A stretch of DNA of 8,277 nucleotides from Bacillota bacterium (GTDB taxonomy: Bacteria; Bacillota; Clostridia; Saccharofermentanales; Fastidiosipilaceae): contig JAEWGG010000006.1 in assembly GCA_023388435.1 (NCBI GenBank), positions 1-8,277 on the forward strand, written 5' to 3'. Shown here piece by piece: positions 1-5,651 of the stretch (positions are counted from its first letter, which is position 1; each line of letters starts with the position of its first letter). Under the pieces are notes generated by a model. It searched no databases and was not told the DNA's origin. It saw only the letters and a program-made list of their open reading frames with translations. Position numbers and translations under genes: made by a program.

Positions 1-100
1 ATAAGTTCAACTCATGCTGAATTAACTTTGGCTCGTTAGTTGCATTTGTTCGTTTCTGCTATTCAATTTTCAAGGTCCGTGCCCTGCTTGCCGCAAGGCG
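1..100 (-). promoter_or_regulatory. Probable rRNA operon leader with boxA-like element
   Basis: Read on the minus strand, this stretch starts just downstream of a strong promoter and contains CTTGAAAATTGAATAG at about 58-74. This resembles the boxA-type antitermination element found in leaders and 16S-23S spacers of rRNA operons in Bacillota. No open reading frame covers it. The transcript would leave the window at position 1, so a 16S rRNA gene is expected just outside the left edge. A short inverted repeat (CTTG/CAAG, near 87-98) lies before the element. The promoter so close upstream favours a leader over an internal 16S-23S spacer. The rRNA itself is not visible, so this rests on the leader pattern alone. 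Confidence 0.65.
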
Positions 101-107
101 CTCCGCT

Positions 108-137
108 ATAGTACCCCCTACCCCTCACCCCTGTCAA
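108..137 (-). promoter_or_regulatory. Strong sigma-70-type promoter, probably for an rRNA operon
   Basis: On the minus strand a perfect TTGACA (132-137) is followed after 18 bp by TACTAT (108-113), five of six matches to the consensus -10. Transcription should start near position 100 and run leftward. Just upstream of the -35 there are A-rich runs (about 141-160) that could act as an UP element. The promoter lies downstream of the sulfatase terminator and fires away from it, so it does not serve the sugar locus. With the boxA-like leader that follows, an rRNA operon promoter is the best reading. Confidence 0.7.
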
Positions 138-251
138 GCGCTTTTCTCCACTTTTTCCCTACCACACCAACACGCTCCCGTGCGTTTTATGACCCAGCAT
201 TTATTCTTTTTTTAATGAGCAACAAAGACTACTCCGCTCTGCCAGAGAAAC

Positions 252-282
252 AAGAGGCCCGGCGCTTTCGCGTGGGCCTCTT
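252..282 (-). terminator. Intrinsic terminator after the sulfatase operon
   Basis: A 9-bp arm AAGAGGCCC (252-260) pairs with GGGCCTCTT (274-282). Inside it, a 3-bp stem closes a GAAA tetraloop on the minus strand. It lies 30 bases past the sulfatase stop codon, where the minus-strand operon should end. The minus-strand tail is only moderately T-rich (GTTTCTC). The plus-strand tail has TTTTCC, so the hairpin may work in both directions. It insulates the sugar operon from the rRNA-type promoter downstream. Confidence 0.65.
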
Positions 283-312
283 TTCCTTGCTTCTGACCAG
301 GGCGACCTGCAG

Positions 313-1770
313 CTACTTCTGATACTTAGGGCTATTGTTATATACAGGACGCCCTTCCGAATGAATTCCCGGTCTCCTCAATTGGCCGAAGCCGGTCACG
401 GCTTCTCTGCTGCCATCTACCGCCGGATCGGCATAGCGGTAGTACCAGTCCTGCAGCTTTTTCAGCAGGGCCGCCTGCTCTTCGGCATAGGCCGCCTGGC
501 CATAGAGGTTCCGCCGCTCGTCTGGATCCTCCGTGAGATGGTAGAGCTCATGCGGCCCGTAGGGATAGCGATGAATATACTTCCACTCCCTGTTACGAAT
601 CATGCGGCTGTTTCCGTACTCATCGAGTATGACGACATGGTGCTCATCGTCCCTGCCCTCTCTCAGCAGCGGCCAGAAACTCTTACCTGGCAGGTATTCG
701 GGTAGCTCCGCCCCCAGGTCCAGCATATCGTTGAGCGTGTGGATGATATCGTAATGGCTGCAGAGGCTCTCTCTCAGCTGCCCGGCTGGAATCTGTCCTG
801 GCCAGCGCATGATAAAGGGAACTTTTACCGCTGTATCGAAGAGGTTGAAGGGGAAGGTGCCGTTGCCCTTACCCCAGATGCCATGGTGTCCCATATTCAT
901 TCCGTTATCCGCTGTAAAAATCACCAGGGTGTCCTGATCCAGGCCCAGGCTTTCCAAGCGCTCCAGAAGACGTCCCACACCCGCATCCATGGCGGTGACG
1001 GCGGCGTAGTATCCACGCAGCAGGCGCCTACGCTCCTCTCCCGTCCCACTGGGAGCGGTCGGCATTTGATTCGGATGCAAGGGCTCATCGGGGGTGGCGG
1101 TAAAGGCACAGTCACGGTAGAGCTCCACGTACTCCGCTGGGTGTTGGTCTTCGTCCCAGGGATCATGCGGCGCCGTGTAGTGCACACTAATGTAGAACGG
1201 CTCCTCCTGTTCCGCACAGAGGTCCAGGTAGTCCAGGGCCCGTTCTGTGATCAGATCTGTGATATAACGCTGCTCAAAGTGCAGGCTCCCATTCTCAATG
1301 ACATCCGCCTGATTGTACAGGCAGCCTCCACGACCTATGGTGTACCAGTGCGAAAAGCCGTGCTGGGGCTGCATGCTATCACCCAGATGCCACTTACCTG
1401 ACAGCGCGCAGGTATAGCCCTGCTCAGCCAACAAGTCTGGGTATGTGACAAAACCGTCGAGGTACTGTATCGCCTCATCCTCACTGGCAAAGTAGGGGTG
1501 GCCCGCATGCTCTCCCAGGTCACTCTTGTTCAGACTTCCACTGCGGATCCAATCGTGAACTCCGTGACGCGAAGGAATGCATCCGGTCAGGATAGAGGCT
1601 CGGGCCGGGCTGCATACAGGTGAAGCGCAGAAGAAATTCTCAAACCTGCTGCCCTCAGCTGCCAGGCGATCCAGATTGGGCGTCTGTATATCGCTGTTAC
1701 CGGCGCAGTGCAAGGCCCAGGCCCCCTGGTCGTCTGTAAGAATAAAGAGAATATTCGGGCGCTTAGTCAT
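313..1770 (-). CDS. Formylglycine-dependent sulfatase (S1 family), cytoplasmic
   Basis: The 485-residue protein is a complete arylsulfatase-type enzyme that hydrolyses a sulfate ester from an organic substrate, probably a sulfated sugar. The signature C-S-P-A-R followed by LTG lies at residues 53-63. Cys53 is the residue that becomes formylglycine, and Arg57 is its conserved partner. Metal and active-site residues are recognisable: Asp13-Asp14 near the N-terminus, Lys126 and His128 (GKWHLG), His202 (APHDPW), Asp288-Asn289 (TADNG) and Lys301 (GKGN). The usual S1 C-terminal region follows. There is no signal peptide, since the protein begins directly with the first beta strand (PNILFILTDDQ), so it should act in the cytoplasm. 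In an anaerobe the Cys-type site would need a radical SAM maturase, which is not in this window. The ATG has a good GGAGGAGG site 6 bases upstream. It is the last gene of the transporter operon, behind a hairpin at 1789-1826. The exact substrate cannot be told. Confidence 0.93.
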   Translation of the reverse strand: MTKRPNILFILTDDQGAWALHCAGNSDIQTPNLDRLAAEGSRFENFFCASPVCSPARASILTGCIPSRHGVHDWIRSGSLNKSDLGEHAGHPYFASEDEAIQYLDGFVTYPDLLAEQGYTCALSGKWHLGDSMQPQHGFSHWYTIGRGGCLYNQADVIENGSLHFEQRYITDLITERALDYLDLCAEQEEPFYISVHYTAPHDPWDEDQHPAEYVELYRDCAFTATPDEPLHPNQMPTAPSGTGEERRRLLRGYYAAVTAMDAGVGRLLERLESLGLDQDTLVIFTADNGMNMGHHGIWGKGNGTFPFNLFDTAVKVPFIMRWPGQIPAGQLRESLCSHYDIIHTLNDMLDLGAELPEYLPGKSFWPLLREGRDDEHHVVILDEYGNSRMIRNREWKYIHRYPYGPHELYHLTEDPDERRNLYGQAAYAEEQAALLKKLQDWYYRYADPAVDGSREAVTGFGQLRRPGIHSEGRPVYNNSPKYQK

Positions 1771-1788
1771 GGACGCCTCCTCCCTGTC

Positions 1789-1826
1789 AAAAAGCGGCCG
1801 GCAGACCCCCTCGGGACTGCCGGCCG
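1789..1826 (-). terminator. Intrinsic terminator or attenuator between binding protein and sulfatase genes
   Basis: A perfect 10-bp inverted repeat, CGGCCGGCAG (1795-1804) with CTGCCGGCCG (1817-1826), has a further possible 3-bp CCC/GGG stem inside its 12-nt loop. On the minus strand the hairpin is followed by a CTTTTTG tract (1788-1794) and then at once by the sulfatase ribosome binding site. It starts 25 bases after the binding-protein stop codon. No room remains for a separate promoter before the sulfatase, so that gene probably depends on partial read-through. This would keep binding-protein mRNA more abundant than sulfatase mRNA, and the hairpin may also protect the upstream 3' end. Confidence 0.8.
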
Positions 1827-1851
1827 GACTAAATCTCAGTCTGGTTCAAGC

Positions 1852-3420
1852 TTACTTCGCGGGCTTGAACGCTTCGAGCTGCTTGGTCACCTCTTCCAGG
1901 AGGGCCTCAGAACCGTTGGCCTTAAGGGCTTCCAGGAACTTGGGGATGTACTCAGTGGGATCCACGGAGCCAGTCTCCAGCGAGGGGGCGTACTCGGCAA
2001 TCACGTTCGTAATCGCGGCCACCTGCGTCTCCACGGGCACACCATTGAAGGTGAAGCCATTGTTCGGAGAGACGACGGCGGACTTGTTGTAAGCCTCGAA
2101 GAGCTCGGCGATGTTCTTGGGATAGCTGACATCCCACTTCTGGTTGAAGGGGGTACCGAACTGCCAGCCATAGGTGTAGTCATAACCGTTATCCTTCAGC
2201 TTGCCGCCCATCGTCTTATCGACCTGGTCGTCGCCCACAGTACTGTGGTGCTCACCCTCAATACCGTGGCGGATCAGCGTACCCACATACTTGTCCGTAT
2301 TCAGCAGGTTGATGAACTGCAGGGCCTTATCGGCGTGCTTGCTCGCCGAGGAGATCGCCAGCAGGCCACCCATCGCACTACGGGTCTCAAACAGGGGGTT
2401 CATCAGAGGGGCGAAGCCAACACCGTGACCGCTGGAAGCGCTCATGGACTCTGCGGCGCCCGGAGCATACTGGATGAAGTAGGAGAAGAGGGCCCCGTTG
2501 TTGAAGTCGTTATCGCGGTTGGCGATATCGCTGTCATAGTTGACGGGGTCGCCGCCCAGGTAGCCGGCCTTATTCCACTCGTGGACGGTCGTGCAGTAGT
2601 CCATGTACTCCTGACTGGCATACTGGTTGAAGGCCTTCTTCCCAGCCATGTCCTTGTAGTTACCAAATTCCGGCACAGCGGCGGCGGCGGGGAGCGTCGG
2701 GGTACCCGTCAGGGACTCGTACGGCGCAGCCATCGGCCAGGCGTTGGTCAGACCAGAAACGCCGACCACGTTCTTATTCTCTTCCTTAGCCTTCGCGGCC
2801 ACAGTCTCCAGAACCTTGGTGTAGTCCTTCAGGGTCTTGACGGAGCTCATATCGATGCCCCAGGCCTTAGCCATATCGCTGTTGTACACGATACCGCCCT
2901 GCCAGCCCATCTCCTTGTAGGAGGGGACGCCGTAGATCTTGCCGTCAACGCGCACCGCATTCCACACGGCCTGGGGAATGAAGTCCCAGGTCTCCTTGGC
3001 GTTCTGGGGCAGCAGGTCGCTGATGTCCATGAAGGCATCCTTGCCGGCAAACTGCAGGTAGTTGGTGGTCCAGTTCGCGGTGAAGCAGATGTCAAAGTAC
3101 TCACCGGCATTGATGAGGTTGGGCATCTTCTCCTTGTAATCCGGATTGGCAATGACCTTGTAGTCGATCTCCACACCGATCTTGTCGCGCGTATACTCGT
3201 TCAGCTTGTCGATCACCTTCTGCGTATCCGCAGCAACAGGATTGATGGACATGTACCAGACGAGCTTGGTCACTTCCTTGGTGTCCTTGGTATCAGCGTT
3301 GCTGCCACCTCCAGTGGTGCTCGTCGTGGAAGCACCCTGCTTGCCGCAGCCAACCATCAGACCGGCCACCATGGTGGCCGCCATGGCAAAGGCTACCATG
3401 CGCTTGGTAATACGTTTCAT
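1852..3420 (-). CDS. Lipoprotein ABC transporter sugar-binding protein (YtcQ/DUF3502 type)
   Basis: This 522-residue extracellular solute-binding protein captures a carbohydrate at the membrane surface and hands it to the two permeases encoded just upstream. It opens with a lipoprotein signal: basic MKRITKR, a hydrophobic stretch, then LMVGC with the lipidated Cys at residue 25. A Ser/Thr/Gly linker follows to about residue 45. The large alpha/beta binding fold starts at about residue 50 (KLVWYMSINP) and includes the GKIYGVPSY segment typical of the family. The C-terminal part has FINLLNTDKYVGTLIRHGIEG and WQFGTPFNQ, matching the DUF3502-type C-terminus of YtcQ/LipO-like proteins from memory. 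Its length is normal for that group, longer than classical MalE proteins. The ATG at 3420 was chosen over a TTG six codons upstream because AAGGAGG (3428-3434) sits 7 bases before it, inside the longer frame. The ligand is unknown; the sulfatase neighbour suggests a sulfated glycan. Confidence 0.93.
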   Translation of the reverse strand: MKRITKRMVAFAMAATMVAGLMVGCGKQGASTTSTTGGGSNADTKDTKEVTKLVWYMSINPVAADTQKVIDKLNEYTRDKIGVEIDYKVIANPDYKEKMPNLINAGEYFDICFTANWTTNYLQFAGKDAFMDISDLLPQNAKETWDFIPQAVWNAVRVDGKIYGVPSYKEMGWQGGIVYNSDMAKAWGIDMSSVKTLKDYTKVLETVAAKAKEENKNVVGVSGLTNAWPMAAPYESLTGTPTLPAAAAVPEFGNYKDMAGKKAFNQYASQEYMDYCTTVHEWNKAGYLGGDPVNYDSDIANRDNDFNNGALFSYFIQYAPGAAESMSASSGHGVGFAPLMNPLFETRSAMGGLLAISSASKHADKALQFINLLNTDKYVGTLIRHGIEGEHHSTVGDDQVDKTMGGKLKDNGYDYTYGWQFGTPFNQKWDVSYPKNIAELFEAYNKSAVVSPNNGFTFNGVPVETQVAAITNVIAEYAPSLETGSVDPTEYIPKFLEALKANGSEALLEEVTKQLEAFKPAK

Positions 3421-3427
3421 TCGTGTT

Positions 3428-3434
3428 CCTCCTT
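3428..3434 (-). promoter_or_regulatory. Ribosome binding site that fixes the binding-protein start
   Basis: A full AAGGAGG on the minus strand lies 7 bases from the ATG at 3418-3420. It overlaps the codons that would follow an upstream in-frame TTG (3436-3438), which makes the TTG an unlikely start. The lipoprotein signal also begins naturally at the ATG with Lys-Arg. Confidence 0.85.
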
Positions 3435-3457
3435 GCAAAATTGACCTTATATCTTGT

Positions 3458-3470
3458 GCGCAAACTGCGC
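3458..3470 (-). other. Small GC-rich hairpin before the binding-protein gene
   Basis: In the 71-base gap between the YtcP-type permease and the binding-protein gene, GCGCA (3458-3462) pairs with TGCGC (3466-3470) around a 3-base loop. There is no T-tract after it, so it is not a terminator. Hairpins in such gaps can act as mRNA processing or 5'-stabilising elements that raise binding-protein expression, but nothing here proves that. Confidence 0.3.
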
Positions 3471-3491
3471 TTTGGCCACTTAATGTGACAA

Positions 3492-4421
3492 TCAGCCCTT
3501 GACACCTCCGACGGTCAAGCCCTTTACAAAGTACTTCTGGAAGTAGGGGTAGGCCAGAAGTATGGGGAGCACAACCAGCACAGTCAGGGCCATACGGCCG
3601 CTGTCCGTGGGTGCATTCGCCGCCATCTCCGCGTATTCAAGAGCATTGCTCGACGACTGTTTCATAAATTCCAGACTGTTCTGCATACTCCACAGCAGGG
3701 TCTGCACAGGGTATTTTTTCTGATCCACGATGTAGAGCATTCCGAGGAACCAGTCATTCCAGTACGCGATCATGGTGAACATTCCAATGGTCGCCAGTCC
3801 CGGCTTGGCCAGGGGCAAAACAATGCGGAAGAAGGTCTTAAATTCACTGGCCCCGTCAATGCGGGCCGCCTCGATGATCTCCATCGGGATGCTCTTATAG
3901 AAGGTGCGCAGCACGATGACGTAGAAGGCGTTGAGCGACATGGGAAGAATCAGTGCCCAGACACTGTTGCCCAGACCCAGGAGCTGCGTGTTGACCATAT
4001 ATGTGGCCACGATTCCGCCGTTAAACAGCATCGTAAACAACAGCAGCAGTGTAATTATCCGGTTGTACGCATAGTCGCTGCGGCTGAGCACATAGGCGAA
4101 CATGGCTGTAATGCTGAGGCTGAAAAGCGTGCCCACCACGGTGACAAAAATCGTAATGCCGTAGGAGCGGACCAGCTGGTCTCCGAGTCGGAAGAAGAAC
4201 TGGTAGGCCGCCAGGCTCCACTCGCTGGGGAAGAAGCTGTAGCCGTTCTGGAAGATGCTCTGTTCACTGCTGAACGACACGATCACGACTAGCAGCAGTG
4301 GCAGAATGCAGATCAGAGACCAGATGATGAAGATTATGTTGAGAATCGCATTCGTGGGCTTGGAAATACGATTGATCTTCAGCCCATCGTCATGCTTCGG
4401 CGTTTTTTTCTTATGCAGCAT
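3492..4421 (-). CDS. Carbohydrate ABC transporter permease, YtcP/LplC type
   Basis: This 309-residue inner-membrane permease forms the translocation pore together with the LplB-type permease encoded just before it. About six hydrophobic segments are visible, at roughly residues 25-50, 85-112, 121-143, 150-172, 205-225 and 278-295. The cytoplasmic coupling loop has the EAA motif at about residues 184-203 (EAARIDGASEFKTFFRIVLP), where the transporter ATPase docks. The C-terminus (FVKGLTVGGVKG) is typical of the MalG-like second permease of CUT1 systems and of YtcP in particular. The ATG lies 13 bases after the stop of the upstream permease and has a modest GAGAGGG site, so translation may be coupled. 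No ATPase gene is in the window, which is usual for this family in Bacillota, where one shared MsmK-type ATPase can serve several importers. Confidence 0.93.
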   Translation of the reverse strand: MLHKKKTPKHDDGLKINRISKPTNAILNIIFIIWSLICILPLLLVVIVSFSSEQSIFQNGYSFFPSEWSLAAYQFFFRLGDQLVRSYGITIFVTVVGTLFSLSITAMFAYVLSRSDYAYNRIITLLLLFTMLFNGGIVATYMVNTQLLGLGNSVWALILPMSLNAFYVIVLRTFYKSIPMEIIEAARIDGASEFKTFFRIVLPLAKPGLATIGMFTMIAYWNDWFLGMLYIVDQKKYPVQTLLWSMQNSLEFMKQSSSNALEYAEMAANAPTDSGRMALTVLVVLPILLAYPYFQKYFVKGLTVGGVKG

Positions 4422-4434
4422 GGCTCTACCCTCT

Positions 4435-5418
4435 CTAGAACAGCGCGCTATCCGGCTCGATGCGGCGCACGACCAGGTTCGCCCCTACCACCAGGAGGAA
4501 ACCGACCACGGATTGGTACAGGCTGGCTGCCGCGGCCATTCCCACGTTACCGGTCTCCTTCAAGGCCCGGTACACGTAGGTGTCGATGACCTGGGTGGCA
4601 GAATACAGGGGGCCAGAGTTGCGGGGCAGCTGGAAGAACAGACCGAAGTCCGCGTAGAAGATGCGCCCAATCGCGAGGATGGTCAGCACGATCATCATCG
4701 GCTTCAGACAGGGTAGAGTCACATAGCGAATCTGTTGCCACTTCGTAGCTCCGTCTATAACGGCCGCCTCGTAGTAGTCATTAGATATGCCCGTAAGGGT
4801 GCTGATATACATGACCGTAGAGTAGCCTATTGTTTTCCACACCTGACTGATCGTCAGGATCACGGGCCACTTCATGGGTTCGGCATACCAGTTGACCTCC
4901 TTGAATCCAAAGTAGGACAGCAGGTGGTTGAAGAGGCCGTCATCCACACTGAGCAGAGAAAACATCATAAAGGACACGACCACCCACGACAGAAAGTAAG
5001 GAGCCATGAAGATGGTCTGGTAGAGCTTGGCCCGGCGCTTCTTGAGAAGTTCACTCAATCCGATTGCCATGGCCACCGCCAGAATGAGATCCAGGGTGAT
5101 GAAAAGGGCGTTGTAACAGATCGTATTGCGGGTAATCACCCAGGCGTCAGAGGTCTTAAACAGGAACTCAAAATTCTTGAATCCTATCCAATCGCTGCCG
5201 AAGATACCCTTGCGCACACTGAAACGCTTGAAGGCCAAGAGCATACCCGCCATGGGTAAATAGCGGAATAGAAACATCACGACAAGCGCGGGGAGCGCCA
5301 TCAGAGTGAGGGGTAGATTCTTGCGAAAAGTCTTGGTAAAGCGACCAACTGGCCCTGCTCCAGTTCCAGTCTTGCGCTTTACAGTATCGCGCTCAGCGCG
5401 GGGAACAACATGTTCCAT
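4435..5418 (-). CDS. Carbohydrate ABC transporter permease, LplB type
   Basis: This 327-residue membrane protein is the MalF-like first permease of the importer and the first gene of the minus-strand operon. After a basic N-terminal tail of about 33 residues come hydrophobic segments at roughly 36-62, 98-122, 135-158, 185-208, 240-262 and 300-316. The segment FRYLPMAGMLLAFKRF near residues 51-66 is typical of LplB-like permeases. The EAA coupling loop is at about residues 217-237 (EAAVIDGATKW, then YVTLP). The ATG at 5418 has AAGGAGGG 7 bases upstream, and the stop is 13 bases before the next permease. Expression probably starts in the 5419-5651 region shared with the divergent AraC gene. The overall architecture predicts import of an oligosaccharide, but the substrate cannot be read from the permease. 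Confidence 0.93.
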   Translation of the reverse strand: MEHVVPRAERDTVKRKTGTGAGPVGRFTKTFRKNLPLTLMALPALVVMFLFRYLPMAGMLLAFKRFSVRKGIFGSDWIGFKNFEFLFKTSDAWVITRNTICYNALFITLDLILAVAMAIGLSELLKKRRAKLYQTIFMAPYFLSWVVVSFMMFSLLSVDDGLFNHLLSYFGFKEVNWYAEPMKWPVILTISQVWKTIGYSTVMYISTLTGISNDYYEAAVIDGATKWQQIRYVTLPCLKPMMIVLTILAIGRIFYADFGLFFQLPRNSGPLYSATQVIDTYVYRALKETGNVGMAAAASLYQSVVGFLLVVGANLVVRRIEPDSALF

Positions 5419-5458
5419 TCAGGCCCTCCTTGGCAATAGCAAGTCCGATTACGGTTAA

Positions 5459-5487
5459 ATTAAAACACAGGGATATGGAGACAACAA
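5459..5487 (-). promoter_or_regulatory. Candidate promoter of the transporter-sulfatase operon
   Basis: On the minus strand TTGTTG (5482-5487), 17 bp and TTTAAT (5459-5464, five of six to the -10 consensus) would start transcription near 5452, about 34 bases before the first permease codon. The poor -35 fits a promoter needing an activator such as the divergent AraC protein. An alternative is TAAAAT at 5496-5501, which lacks a good -35. A perfect TTGACA at 5534-5539 has no good -10 at the right spacing. Confidence 0.4.
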
Positions 5488-5500
5488 CGACACATATTTT

Positions 5501-5515
5501 AAGTGATGTGCACTT
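5501..5515. promoter_or_regulatory. Palindrome in the divergent control region, possible operator
   Basis: AAGTG (5501-5505) and CACTT (5511-5515) form an inverted repeat with a 5-base centre, between the candidate leftward promoter and the rightward araC-type promoter. The position suits an operator or regulator-binding half-site. AraC-type proteins more often bind direct repeats, so another regulator, or chance, is possible. No clear CcpA-type cre site was seen in the region. Confidence 0.3.
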
Positions 5516-5596
5516 TTTTCAGCTCGTATCTTTTGTCAAAATCACCAAGTAACTAGGCGAAAAGACCATGGAGTTCCCATTCTTAAAGGACTTTTA

Positions 5597-5605
5597 TGTT
5601 ATACT
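5597..5605 (+). promoter_or_regulatory. Extended -10 promoter for the AraC-type regulator
   Basis: TGT followed by TATACT (5597-5605) is an extended -10 element with five of six matches. No clear -35 lies at 17 bp; TTCCCA at 5574-5579 is weak and 20 bp away. Transcription would start near 5612, about 40 bases before the ATG at 5652, which has its own AAGGAG site at 5638-5643. An imperfect repeat, ATGG with CCAT (5568-5580), lies where a -35 would be and may allow control. Confidence 0.5.
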
Positions 5606-5651
5606 TGCCCCAGTGCATAGGCGATCCTGAAGTAGATAAGGAGCGAATTCC

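Noticed and set aside
361..1401. Plus-strand open frames opposite the sulfatase gene
   Set aside because: They lie wholly inside a sulfatase with all its active-site motifs, and have no ribosome site or family resemblance.
3436..3438. TTG as the start of the binding-protein gene
   Set aside because: The AAGGAGG ribosome site would fall inside the coding sequence; the ATG at 3418-3420 has correct spacing and starts a standard lipoprotein signal.
1708..3444. Long plus-strand open frame of 578 codons opposite the binding-protein gene
   Set aside because: It is the antisense shadow of a GC-biased real gene: the minus strand gives a full lipoprotein binding protein with signal and ribosome site, while the plus-strand translation is low-complexity in Val, Leu, Gly and His with no recognisable domain.
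3421..3491. Internal promoter before the binding-protein gene (GATATAAGG)
   Set aside because: No acceptable -35 lies 16-18 bp upstream of the TATAAG, and the gap fits simple read-through within the operon.
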